Below, piece by piece: positions 21,324 through 32,060 of a DNA stretch of 64,000 nucleotides. Below the pieces are notes generated by a model. It was given only the letters and a program-made list of their open reading frames with translations. It did no database searches and was not told the DNA's origin. Source of the stretch: Phytophthora sp. 'mugwort' (Eukaryota; Oomycota; Peronosporomycetes; Peronosporales; Peronosporaceae); contig JAUCEF010000008.1 in assembly GCA_033558025.1 (NCBI GenBank), positions 3,224,001 through 3,288,000 on the forward strand, written 5' to 3'. Numbering within the stretch: position 1 is the stretch's first letter; the number at the start of each line of letters is the position of its first letter. Position numbers and translations under genes: made by a program.

Positions 21324-21578
21324 ATGGGGATCGTACCGGGGTCAGCGACGCTGTTGTTCCTCCTGCCGCTTGCGGGCGCGCAGGATGACGACGGCACGAG
21401 TGTGACCTTTGCAGAGACAATTGAACATCTGGGCGGGTTGCCTGTACTGAGCGGTGCCGTGCTGGTGCTAGCGCTGGCCTACGTCGCGCTGGTCCAGTGG
21501 CTGCTGCCGCGCGGCCGGCGGCTGCACCAAATTAATGCCGCTCGGCGTCAGATAAAGTCAGTGCACGAGCGCGAATGA
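21324..21578 (+). CDS. Small secretory/membrane protein, 84 aa
   Basis: From the ATG at 21324 the product has a hydrophobic N-terminus (IVPGSATLLFLLPLAGAQ), which looks like a signal peptide cleaved near AGAQ. A short acidic luminal part (DDDGTSV) follows, then a second hydrophobic stretch of about 21 residues (LSGAVLVLALAYVALVQWLL) and a strongly basic cytosolic tail (RGRRLHQINAARRQIK). This is the layout of a small type-I membrane protein, plausibly of the ER. I do not recognise the family. It is short but has consistent topology and an Inr-like sequence 135 bp upstream. Confidence 0.55.
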   Translation: MGIVPGSATLLFLLPLAGAQDDDGTSVTFAETIEHLGGLPVLSGAVLVLALAYVALVQWLLPRGRRLHQINAARRQIKSVHERE

Positions 21579-21761
21579 AATGCTGCCATAGAGCTAATGT
21601 GGTAGAGCTGCGGCGGACACGTGGAGCCTATCAAGCTGTGGAGAAGCGTTTGGTACAATACGAGATATCAGACGGCGGCGTCACCGGCTTCGGTGATATA
21701 GTTGGGCAGCAGCACCGAGGAGTTGACGGAACTAAGTACGATAACTAAGCAACACCTAGAT

Positions 21762-21866
21762 TCGAAGCCACCCGCGTTGAAGCCACTAGCGCTGAATCCA
21801 CTTGCATTGCTGCCGTTCGCGTTGAAGCTACTCGCGTTGAAGCCACTTGCATTGATGCCGCTGCGC
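21762..21866. repeat. 15-bp minisatellite, about seven units
   Basis: Units of the type TTGAAGCCACTNGCG repeat without gaps. On the minus strand one frame reads a pentapeptide SGFNA-type repeat; on the plus strand one reads LKPLA. The array may be coding in a lost gene, but no surrounding domain is visible. Confidence 0.75.
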
Positions 21867-21889
21867 CGAGCCGACGCCGTCTGACAGCC

Positions 21890-24111
21890 GTGACTGACAG
21901 CGTTATATTAGATGTAGATCCTAGAAGGGGGTTGGGTCTGCATTTGCTTCTCGGAGGATCTATTTTGTGTCAGCAAAGTCGCTACCACCGCTGGCATCAT
22001 GAGCGGCACGAGCGCCAATCACAGCAGGATTGTGCAGACGATGATTATTCACACGATCTCACACGACCGCTGTCATCATGTTGTTCCTCTAATCAAGATA
22101 CTTTTATTGTGCATGCATCCAACGCTCCGACGCCGCTCATCGTACAGGTTTGCATCCAGCGCCGTAACACCGGACTCGATGCGGAAACGGCGGGGGTGAG
22201 CATAATTGCAGAAAGGGCGGCCTCTCCTGCGGTTGTGTGCATTCGTCTGCAGGACGTCGCCGCTCAGTTCCCCGATGTATTTCTACCAATCCGTGCATCT
22301 GAAAGTGCGAATTTCATCCAATTGTAGAGCGTTTTGACGACGTTTCGGCAAACGGGACGATCAGTTACACAACCCTGCCAAACCTACCGCAGCAAGCGTC
22401 TAGGGGACTGCAACAGCTTCAACTCTCACCATACAAAGAGGCAGTCTATTAGACGAGACTGAGCGGGGCGAAGATCGAGCCGTTACGATTAATCGACTAC
22501 CCTATTCACACCTTTCGATCGGTGTGCAACAACGTCAGGGCATGAAGTTGATTTACCGCTCCTTCGGCTTGAAGCACTTCCATGTTCGCGTAACTGAAGA
22601 TTGCACGCTACCGTACCGCGACGACAGAAAACAGCCTCCACAATGCATATACCCAGTCGGACTCGGGGGGGAAGGGGGGCTGAGCGGGTCGCATGCCGGC
22701 GGTCCACTTGTTTTTAATTCCGCACCAATAAGCTGTCGCTTTGAAACCAGAACTCTGTCGCTCTGGGGATAGGTGTGGGCAATACAATGGACCAAGTCTT
22801 CCACGTCTGCATGATCAGAGCTTCTTGTCGGCGTCGAAGCTGTGTAACTTGTAAACAGATAAGCTGTGGTAGTTTATCGTAGCTAAACTAATGCACCAGC
22901 ACATTTAGAAAATGTTTACTGTACATTCTTTTGCAGGTCACTTGTATGTATTCTTATGACCGCTAGGGTGTTTAGCCAGATTGAATCTGCACGAATGTGA
23001 TGGCCAAGTGCCGGCACTATTGTGATTATATATGCTCGGACCCGACGCTTTTGCTTACAACGGCGAGTTCGGCGTTATGGCGTAGTCGTACAGAAAATAT
23101 ACACCGAAAAAGGACTCCCTAATTTTATATATTCGCTATGAGGTTAAGAGGGATCCAGAAATTACAGATCTGGGCCTTACATTTTCGGTGGTATTACTGT
23201 AATACCCTGTGTTACTTATCTCCCTCCCCATTCACCCAGTCAACGGGCGAAGCAGTGTTTTATTGTCACCACGACGCGTCCAGTCAATGTAGAATTAATC
23301 CACCGCCATCCTTCACCGCACGGGAGATTATACCAACAGCGCAAGGCGCACTGTCGGCGGCGGAAACGAAACTGAAAAAGGACAGACATGCGTCGTCATC
23401 TGTTGAGTACCAAAGGTTGGTACGAACGGAAGCGTGGTTGCGATGGCTCAGAGAGCGGCACACATCTCAAGAACCCTCCCTACAACAATGAGCCCGCCAT
23501 CCCCGCAAGCCAAGGCCACTCCGAAGGTGTCTGTTCGTCCCCAGGCCAGCAGTCGTCGCAGTAACATTAACGCACAGCAGTGGCCGGGATCGCTGACCAG
23601 CGTAGCAGCACTAAAAACATAGCGGTGGCTGGGAACGCTGACAGCGCAGCAGCAAGAAACGCGGCGCCAGGGCCCGCGTAGAAAGAGCACCCATGACAGG
23701 CAGCATCGCTCGAGCCGATGATTCGAGCGCTGGTGGGAGAATCGCAGACGTCACCCATGGAAGTGGCCAAGAGGGGGATGATCTTGCTGGCGCCGAGGAA
23801 GTTGACGACCGCAGCATTGTTGAGACCCGTGCCAGTGCTGGGGACAGCATAGATTCTCCTGGTGTCGCTCGCCGCAGCCGCCTAACGCGACAAGCCGATG
23901 ATGAACAAGGTGCAATCAGATAGTCTACATCGAGTCAAGCATGTAGGGTGGCGACTAGCCCCCAAAAAACCGCCGTCAACCCGGCACGGCACTAGCCAAG
24001 AAGGCCAAATATCGCAGGGCGGAGTATAGTTTTGCACCCCGCGCGGCTGGCTTTGTCGGTGATCCGGCCAATATCGACGGGTCGCATGGTGATGGAGACT
24101 CTGTTTCTATT
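21890..24111. other. Possibly decayed coding sequence, unidentified
   Basis: Plus-strand fragments at 21890-22326, 22340-22440 and 22520-22770 look protein-like but use different frames and have no ATG-supported start. Similar fragments lie at 23450-23920. No family is recognised. Confidence 0.2.
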
Positions 24112-24919
24112 GTGGCTGACAGTTTGGAAAATGGTTGCCGCGCTGGGTGCGACGAGGACGTTTGTCCACCAAATCGTTCAGTCAGCGTCATGGCGTCTGT
24201 CGGCCCGAGCGATGAGGCCGCGCCACGTGCAATGGATAGCGATGCGGCTAGTCCCGCATCAACAACGTCGATCATAGCAACATTTTGGAACAAAGGTTAC
24301 ACAGCTGTTTTTGGGATGTTGACTGTAAATGAGGTAGACATTGTGCGTCGGGCAATCAGCGCGAGTCATCCACGTCAATGCCTGCGCCAAATGAACAACC
24401 AGATAAGGCGTCACATGATTGTTGACATGACGGCGCAATCTGCTGCAGTCCATCCAGCGTTCCGACTCATAGTGGAACGCTTTATCGCCTTTGCATCGAA
24501 GAGCCACCGGTCGTGGAGCGTGCTGGAGGGCTGACCGTGCTCGACTCGGAGCCACGTGCGGAGGCCGAGCCCCCCCCCCCCCCCCGCCGGACGTCTTCTC
24601 CTGCGATACCGCAGAAACTGTGATTGAGAGGGAGTGGGTGCACGCGTCATTCTTGCTCGTGCTGGAGCTCGATAGGACACTGACTGTTGTGCCGGACGCA
24701 TTATCGGGGAATGCACAAAACGAGAAGTGGGTGGTTCTAAACAATATGGAACCTGGCGACCTGATAATGTGTCGGGGAGATCTGCCTCATGCGGAAGTGG
24801 CAACTGCGAAGCGCAACGTTCGCATTCAAGGCTGCGTGAATGTCGATAGCGTAAATCACGACGCGGGGGTCGTAGAACGTGTGGCGTGGGAGTTCTTTCG
24901 ATGTGTTTCACTGTTTTGA
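24112..24919 (+). pseudogene. Possible dioxygenase-like (cupin fold) relic
   Basis: Two frames meet at a 16-C run (24570-24585). The first contains GYTAVFGMLTVNEVDIVRRA and a helical segment. The second ends with EKWVVLNNMEPGDLIMCRGD, then LPHAEV and NVRIQG. The GDL-x4-GDL-x-HA pattern followed by an R-x-Q strand resembles the last His and Arg region of 2-oxoglutarate/iron dioxygenase-like beta-barrel proteins. The upstream HxD pair is not visible. Assignment is tentative, and the gene appears broken at the homopolymer. Confidence 0.3.
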
Positions 24920-25216
24920 GAGGTGCGACAGTAAACGGGCACTTTCGAACCACGTTGCTATTGCAACGACAACCCCGACAAAGAAGAGATGGCAAAGAAG
25001 CGTAAGAAGAACAACGACAAAGGTGCGTACTGCGAGGGGGCAAGCGTCATTTCGCCAAGAAAAACACCTACGAAGCTCACCATTGCGCTGACGTTGGTGA
25101 TAACGTTGACGACGGCGCTGATGGATAAGTCGTAGATTTAAAACAATAATCGGCCTTAGAAAACTATAAGCAAAATCCAAAGCGCGAAACTGTATTCTCT
25201 TTCCGATTATTATCTT

Positions 25217-25340
25217 CATGGATCTGTGTCGGGTACCATGGATCCATGTTGATCATCATGGATCAGTGTGGCTTATCATGGATTCGCACTACTCTTGTTT
25301 CATGGATCCGTAGTGGCCGTCATGTATCCGTTTTGGGTGT
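25217..25340. repeat. 20-bp tandem repeat CATGGATC, six units
   Basis: Six units starting CATGGATC/CATGTATC at a 20-bp period, except for one 24-bp unit. The array follows a Lys-rich frame and lies about 500 bp downstream of the end of the minus-strand MULE. Confidence 0.8.
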
Positions 25341-25819
25341 CATAGACCTACCTTAGTATTGTGCTGCACAATTAACGTTGGTACAGACGAGTTTAATTTA
25401 CTTAATTTACTATGATTCGAAGTGAGATGGTACTTCGTGTACCTCGTGGTCCATTTCCAGCAATGTGACGTTGGGCTCTGCGCTCTAACGCTCTACGAGC
25501 CCGTCGATCTTGAATTCGTTCCGGCTCAAGATTTCGGGCCGGTCGCTCACGCGGGGTTTGGTGGCATCGAACCCACAAGTGTGGGCGAAAGTCACTTGGT
25601 TGCAACCCAACACACTCAACCACCTTTTGATGGAGTGTGTGAGCACAAAGAAACCCAGGATTCCTTCGTGAGAACCCGTGCAGTGTCTGAGTGAGTCGTC
25701 CACACGGTTTAACAAATCCACGCAACGAAGCAAAGCGTGGGGGTATGAATGATGCGGACGATGACTGCAAAAAAACATCCCTAGACGTCTGACCGGCACT
25801 TAGACTACTACATTGGATA

Positions 25820-27617
25820 CGAGAATCCAATGCTTACCAATTGAGTGACGCCACCAATGCTCCATACCAGTGGTGAATCGTCAGTAAGTCATCGGTGGAC
25901 GATCCTATCCAACCTTTTAGCGTCGCGTGGTAACCTTCCACCCGTGATGTAGCGTGCATTCCGAAGTGAAGCACCCGATCCATCTAGCAGTGAACAGTAC
26001 GTCGCTTCCAGATGTCGAGCAGCAAATTGTCGACATAAGCGGCTTCGACAGCAGATAGCAAGTGCAGGTCTTGTCGGCGGAAATTGTAGTCTTCTTCGGT
26101 CGACGCATACACTACACACAAAAAGGCTTGACAAAATGTCTGGTGTGCCTTTGTGTCCTGACGTATACAGGTATCAGTGTCGGTTCCTTTAGGGAAAGAT
26201 ACCCTCCGGGCGTGAGCCTGGACGTCTTTCATGATATGCCATAAGCACAACAATGCCAGAGCGTTCGGAAAACATATTCGAGAGCTATCAATAGCGCTAA
26301 ATCACGATCAGTCAAAAAGACCTGCGGAGGAGGAATCCCCTTCTCAGATTGAAGATTTACAACTGCTGCAATGTCCATCGATAGTCGGGTTCCTCCTCCC
26401 CACTGAGAAAGACTTGAGCTATATGAATGGTCGTCTTCATGCCCTTCACTCCGACGGTCGAGAAGCGGCATGCTAAACCGGTTCGTGCGGTACGTGTAGT
26501 CCATCAGGATGACATCGTTTTATCGCGACAGATGGCAATAGCATCGTTATGAGCGAAAAAGAGATGTGTCAAGTGGTGGCAGTCGTCGTCGTAGTAGTTG
26601 GCTTGAAACGGTCCCTCATGCAGCTTTTGAAGAAGATGCTCGATCCGGGACAGGCCTCCAAGGGCAGCGTGAGTCACACGTGCTCTCTCGTTGTACACAT
26701 CGCGGAGAACGAGAAGAAGATTCGAATCTTCTACCAGTAGGCGAGGTATAGTCAGTCTGGCGGTAGTCCCAGTCTCACCATCCACAGCAATCGCTGTACG
26801 AACGGCATCTGTTCGTGAAAGCCGTCGATGCATCGGGTGCGACGCTGCATGCAACGATGGAGGATGATTATGTTCGAATATGCGGCCGCGCTGTTGAAGC
26901 TCCCAAGCCATTTCACCGTGCTTGTCAACCTCACGCACGAGGTATATCTCCATGGGGCACCCGCACTCTCGCGTGCTAACGTTCGGTCGCCTTCATGGAA
27001 CAGAGTGCTCGCGTTGGTTCCTGGGTGCACCATGGCGACCGCACCCGTAGCAGATGAGCCGCTTTTGGCGTTGCTTGTCGTAGCTTGTCCCTTTGTAGAC
27101 AACGGCGTATCCATTCTGTTGCGCTGAAGCGTTCAGTGCGCGCTTAGCTTCCGCAAGTGGGAAATATTTGCTCCGCCACGCAATGCAGGCTCCATAACGG
27201 CTGTCCGTTGAATTGCTCGAAACTCCGGGGAACAAAGGATTGTTCGTCTTGCGGCAAGTCGAACGGATCCTGCCTCGTACCAGCCGGGTGGGCCAGAATC
27301 GATAGCAGTGAGCCCCTAGTACCAGCACTTGCAACACTTTGCCAGCGTGGCATTGCAGTGTCGGCACTGGACGAAAGGACCACCGGATGCAGAGGCGACA
27401 CATGCAGCTGTGGTAGTGATTCCTCTGGAAGTGACCGCTGCTCTAATAAAGACGGTGCCGAAGACATCACATGAGCCTGTAGCCGAGGTAATTGCGGTGC
27501 TGATTGGGGCGAAAGCCCATCGAGCTGGCGTTTCATCGCAGAGCGAAGGCGCAGTCCACGAGGTAGCAGCTCCTCCTTCGAGGCTACTCCACGTGTAGAT
27601 TGTCTTCCCTCTTGCAT
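25820..27617 (-). mobile_element. MULE transposase relic (second family)
   Basis: Reading down the minus strand: an N-terminal low-complexity region (27617-27160), a FAR1-like zinc region (AKRALNASAQQNGYAVVYKG, then CYGCGRHGAPRNQREH, about 27150-27000), conserved helices (HNHPPSLHAASHPMHR, VYNERARVTHAALGG, 26860-26600), the first catalytic Asp in MDYTYRTNRF (26504), TDRDLALLIALEYVF (about 26320), LCLWHIMKDV (26250) and the C-terminal TSRVEGYHATLK (about 25930). The DDE transposase would mobilise long TIRs, which I did not find. Frame changes near 27160, 26960, 26490 and 25985 show decay. It differs in sequence and architecture from the MULE at 11.7-13.2 kb and has no Ulp1 domain. Confidence 0.8.
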
Positions 27618-29026
27618 TTAGCCTGGATGTTGCAGTTATTGCACGTTGAAACCCGTTTTGTTGCTGGCGTTGGCGCTGTTGTGTTGTGTGGCCGTCAGAC
27701 AGGACATCTGCTAGCACTGAGAGCCATCCGTGTGGAGCTTTTGGAAATTTGTAATGTACTGTACATAGTCCAGTTTACGCTGCCGACAGCGTAAGGCGCG
27801 TTGTCAGTATCACCTTCCACACCGCAGCAGTATCGTGCTGCTATGGTGGCGCTGATCACGGCTAGAGTAGATTAATGAGGAAGAACTAGAACACCGCATT
27901 CAAGTCTAAGCTGCTGTCCTTGCTTCATGCGGCATGCACTCGATGCCCGCAGCTCGCGATGTTTGGCCGAGTGTGGCTCTGCGCATCCCTGCCTACACTT
28001 CCAAGAAGCGGGTCGTCCTGTGATGGAGGCAGCACAACTGCCACCACCGACAGCACGGCCGTCAGCGCCACTCTGGCCAGGCTGAAACGACAACGTTGGC
28101 TGGGGTCCGCCTAGATGCTCTCGGAAGACGCGGAGCTTAATCTGTTCGAGCAGCGCGTGGCCGTGTGCCGTAACGACAAAGGATGTTGCAGCAGATATTG
28201 TTAAATGCACGATGAGCCTTCAACGTCTCGCCTACATGGATGAAAGCGTACCCCACCCGCTTCATCCTCCAGTTCAGAGCGAAAACTCGCCTGGGGGAGT
28301 CCACAACAGCGGCCTCCACTGCTGTAGCGCAGGAAATTGCTGAAACGCTGCACCGCCGCGTCGTCGAGGAGGGCATTGCAACCGTCCTCGGCGACGACAA
28401 ATGGCCATTACGTTCGACTACGTGCCTATATGCGCAGTTGGCGAACGTACCTCTAAACAGGTGTGGTTAAAAGTAAAGCGAATGACATCGATACTCATGG
28501 CCGGCAGCGGTACGACCCGTGGATCGTGCTGAAGATGCGGTCGTCTATCGACGCGGAACTCGCGGAGGAAACACGCGGCTCAGGCAAGGGTTTAGCTGCA
28601 TACTATGGTCGAACGTCCATAAGCTCGAGGAAAAGCCCTATCCCTGCATATACTAATGCAGAAGGTTGGTGGACTCGGTACTATTCCTTCGCTCTCCAAA
28701 GCACCACTTTAGGGGACGTGCCGAGCGCGACCGTTCCAGTCATGCCCATTTAAGATGACTTCAACGCGCATTGAACGATCGATGTCATCTACCATGCACA
28801 GGCATCTATAGATAGGGCATTTCACGCTCAACAAGGCAGTCGTGCCCTATCCTATTTTGGGAGGGTGCCCTATCGAGTTGGGTTGAGCGCGTGTATCGGT
28901 CGAGCCTTGGCAAAACGGACATAGAGATTCCGCGTGCTCTTTGCACGTCTTGTTGTTCTACTGCTATGGATTCTTGAATGCTTTCCCTGTTGAAGCAGTC
29001 ATCGGTGGGCAGAGGATCGTGCTGGG
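27618..29026. other. Unidentified, possibly decayed coding sequence
   Basis: Plus-strand segments at 28130-28220, 28240-28470 and 28463-28753 have coding-like composition (for example LRDDKW-like and GWWTRYYSFAL segments) in changing frames. I cannot assign a family. GCCCTATC motifs recur at 28816-28880. Confidence 0.2.
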
Positions 29027-30120
29027 ATGGCACGTGGCAAGCCCCATCGCAGCGATGAGGTACCGTACGCTCAGATACAAACGACAGCCTCAAGAACTGC
29101 GTCCGGACGCTCCACCTCGTTTCAAGACGCCCATCAGCTTCAGTATGGGTTTCGTATTTCTGAGCGACATCCCGACAAAGGTGTGGTGATCTCAGTTGCT
29201 TGTCGCTTCTGCATTTCTTTCGGCCGAGAAAAAGAGTTGGCGCCAAACGCAAGCAAACTGCGAATACGAAGTATTTCAAGAAGCCTTTTCATCCTGAGTA
29301 CTGCAGACAACATCTAGTGAATCAGCACCCAAGTCGATGGGGGAGCTATAAACAACTAACACAAGAGAACAGCGTGCATACTTCGACGACATTAAACCGC
29401 TTCGTGCTAGCATGTTGGCTTTTGCTAACGAAAAGCAAGTACCTGTTGTCGTGTCTATCGCCCGAGCCATTATCGATGTCATCGTTACCCAATTACTGCT
29501 CGATGATGACGATAATGATGTGGCCTGGAAGTAAACTATGACTGGTTTGCATCTAAACGACTCTGAATCACAGTACATCTCGACAATCAAGAACCCAGTT
29601 CAGTTTATCTGATTGTCGACTATTTATTTGAGCGTGGGGATGTCATTTCGAATGGCTTTGTCGGTCTAGGCTAAGACAAAAAATCGCACTGGTCTGGCCT
29701 CAATCGGATCATGCTCACCTGGGCTTCCATCGAAGTATGCGCGATTTGTCTGCGCGATGAACCTGCAGAAGATCACTCATATATTATCCGAAGCTTGGAC
29801 GTTCTCGATTAGCGTTGGATATGTCGACGCGCATGTCCATATCGTATTTGGACACCAGAATTCGAATCTATCACAATCAAACGTTGATAAACCTGCATTT
29901 ACTGGCGATCCCGATGAGTGGTAGCCATACTGTTGGTGCCATTTTTGATGCCGTCACTCAAGTTTTAGACGTGATCTGCCCAATCTGGAAAGTCATCATG
30001 CTCGGTGTTACCAGCGACGGCGAGCGTAAAATGACTGGAAATTCTAGCGGACTGACTACACGTTTGCAAAATGTGCGCCAGTGGGTTTATGAGAGTGTGG
30101 TGTGGACAGCTTACCAGGGT
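29027..30120 (+). mobile_element. hAT-like transposase relic
   Basis: The N-terminal part has a BED-type zinc finger split across frames: CRFC near 29207 and the paired KPFHPEYCRQHLVNQH near 29280-29330. An intermediate frame (29380-29535) continues with a helical segment rich in acidic residues. After 29815 the frame carries HLLAIPMSGSHTVG and LGVTSDGERKMTG (about 30005-30040), the conserved DG-x-MTG region of hAT-like transposases. At least three frame changes exist, so it is dead. A pogo-like relic in the opposite orientation begins immediately after, at about 30056, and may have inserted into it. Confidence 0.65.
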
Positions 30121-30840
30121 TCTTCAGTTTGCCCGACCACTTTCCTTTTGATTTTGCTGTAGAAAATTGCGTTTCCTCTGCTAAGCGATACTTCTCTTTG
30201 TCCCACTCAAAAAAAATCGTCCACATTTCCTTAATTGCCTTGGTGATGGATGGATCTGCTGGCTGGCACAAATGCGTAGCATTCGGTGGGAGGAAACGAA
30301 CACTCATGTTTTCGGCGGACAGTACGTCATGCACTCGTCTATAGTATGGCCACTTGTGTTGTCAAGATACACAACCTGGTTTGTGTCACGGGGGGGGGGG
30401 GGGGACGGCGGGTTGCATGCGTTATCCTTTATCCATTCACGAAAAACCTGGTGGTCCATCCAACCTTTGGGGCCACTCCGGTATGTGCCCCCGGTACATC
30501 ATCCTTAACCTTGGGGGTCGGATAGCTGCGGTTCCGATTTTGAAATATGACCATGGGGGGTTCGATTCGTGCGCTAGGTCATCCCCTCCTCATTCATCGA
30601 TGGATAGTTCGTTTTCGCCAAGCTTTCCACTGTCAAAAGATCGTTTCAGGTTTTCCAGATGAATAGCAACGCTGCTCTCAATTTCCTCCTCTTTTTCAGG
30701 ACTGCACTCCAGTCGACCACTCTGCTTGCGAGAGACAATGTCAAAGCAACTGCAAAACCAACGGTAGGTAATGCGGTCTTAAAGCTGCACGCCCTGTCGT
30801 CCAATGTAGTACGTCGAAAGGCACATTCTGAATGGTCCAA
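30056..30840 (-). mobile_element. pogo/Tigger-like (DDE_1) transposase relic
   Basis: Minus-strand motifs in order are KVGWTTRFFVNGW (near 30460), LDNTSGH (30345-30370, the second catalytic Asp) and FLPPNATHLCQPAD (near 30270, following strand and Pro-rich turn). A poly-G run at 30391-30403 disrupts the frame. The N-terminal DNA-binding half is not recognisable. A tRNA-like relic lies directly upstream at 30852. Confidence 0.7.
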
Positions 30841-30851
30841 AATGTAGACAG

Positions 30852-30917
30852 CAATTTACTGCAGTAATACCCTCGAAATCCATTAGGTTGTAGGTTCAAA
30901 TCCTATCAAATTGACCA
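30852..30917 (+). pseudogene. tRNA-like relic with encoded CCA
   Basis: CAATTTA (30852-30858) pairs with CAAATTG (907-913 of 30 kb) over six of seven bases, followed by discriminator A and CCA. GTAGG-TTCAAAT-CCTAT (30890-30906) is a canonical T-arm. Only 63 nt precede CCA, and neither a D-arm nor an anticodon arm can be folded convincingly. Nuclear tRNA genes do not encode CCA, so this is more likely a reverse-transcribed or organelle-derived copy than a working gene. Confidence 0.45.
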
Positions 30918-31149
30918 GTTTTTCGAAGCCGACAAAACTCCCCCAGCAACCGACTGTACAGCCATTCAACCCAAGGTCTTCGCCTCCTCCCGCGTTCAGG
31001 CGCTGCCTTACTACGCATGCGTTTGTTTCACACCATTTTGGACGGCCACCACGTACGCCGCTGTTTCGATTTATGTTGCTCACGCTCTTTCCATCACCGA
31101 CTAGCTATCTGAAGGTTGTCCTTTTGGTTACCAGTGAAAAGACCAGGAA

Positions 31150-31830
31150 ATTTGGCAACAGCCTTTGAAGGCAATAATGTCGCGCCTGCATCATGCAAAG
31201 CTTGCATGTAGGCTACCACTTTGTTCGGTCGCTGAGATAAGCCACTACTTGGGGTGATCGACGAAACGCCCTGGCATGACCTTCATCTACGACGGCAATA
31301 TTATCATCACGACGGAGGGCGTTCTCACCGTCGTCTTCGTTGCGCTTGCTTTCATCATTTGAATCAAATCCATTCTCCTCATCATATTGGCAAGCTTCGG
31401 CCTCCAGTGGGCGGGAAAAGTCGGCCCTCACATTTTGTGTCAGAGGCTTTGATGCTGGCTTGACCAGGCTTAGTTCTTTGGGCTTGTCCAGACTTGAGCA
31501 ATCGGTGCATCGAACATGACCGCCTTGTTTCTCTTCAACTGGTGTCCCACCGAAAGGATGGTTTCGGTTGCCGTATACGTCGCAGGTATGCGAGACACTC
31601 GACGTGTCGAGGCGCAGCCATTGCAGGCGAAATCCATGCAAGTTCTCGCGCTCAAATTGTAGACTGCAACCATAGCCGCTTCTGCCGCACGGGTGGTGTG
31701 TATTGAAGAATTAGTGCGCATATAATGTGGCTCGAAGCACCGGCGCCTAAATAATGTGGGTTGAGCACTCCACGGCAGCAATGTCGTAAATAGTGTGGCC
31801 ATATATATTTGTGCGGCCACGCCAAAGAGG
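31150..31830 (-). pseudogene. Unidentified relic, possibly a DDE transposase C-terminus
   Basis: Two minus-strand frames have coding composition. They include an acidic Glu/Asp-rich segment (about 31400-31290) followed by PTCKLCMMQARHYC near 31200. That Cys-rich ending recalls the zinc tails of piggyBac-type transposases, but no catalytic core is visible. Confidence 0.2.
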
Positions 31831-32060
31831 AACCCACACTATTGACACTTTTTACTGTAGCGCACGTCACATAAAAACTATTTTGCCCTTCTTCTATCCT
31901 TATTCCGTGCGGGTGCATCGTCACATAAATCAGAAGACACTGAACTTGAGCGCTGTCGCTTGTGGACAAAGGGACGGACGGGGAGGGACGGGGGGTGTCA
32001 GCATAAGAGTCGGCTTACTTGGCGGAGCTTCCTCTTTATCTCTTTCAGGGCTGCTGCCGA

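Noticed and set aside
24564..24590. Programmed frameshift at the 16-C run
   Set aside because: Long homopolymers are error-prone in sequencing and the surrounding frames are broken anyway.
25560..25585. B-box-like GGGTTCGATGCC on the minus strand
   Set aside because: Isolated; no acceptor or D-arm in register, about 280 bp from the only A-box-like sequence.
25811..25860. tRNA 5' half (A-box-like sequence and hairpin CATTGGAT...ATCCAATG) on the minus strand
   Set aside because: The A-box-like part is the coding end of the MULE transposase (HHWYGALVASLNW), the anticodon loop would be 6 nt and no T-arm follows at the right distance.
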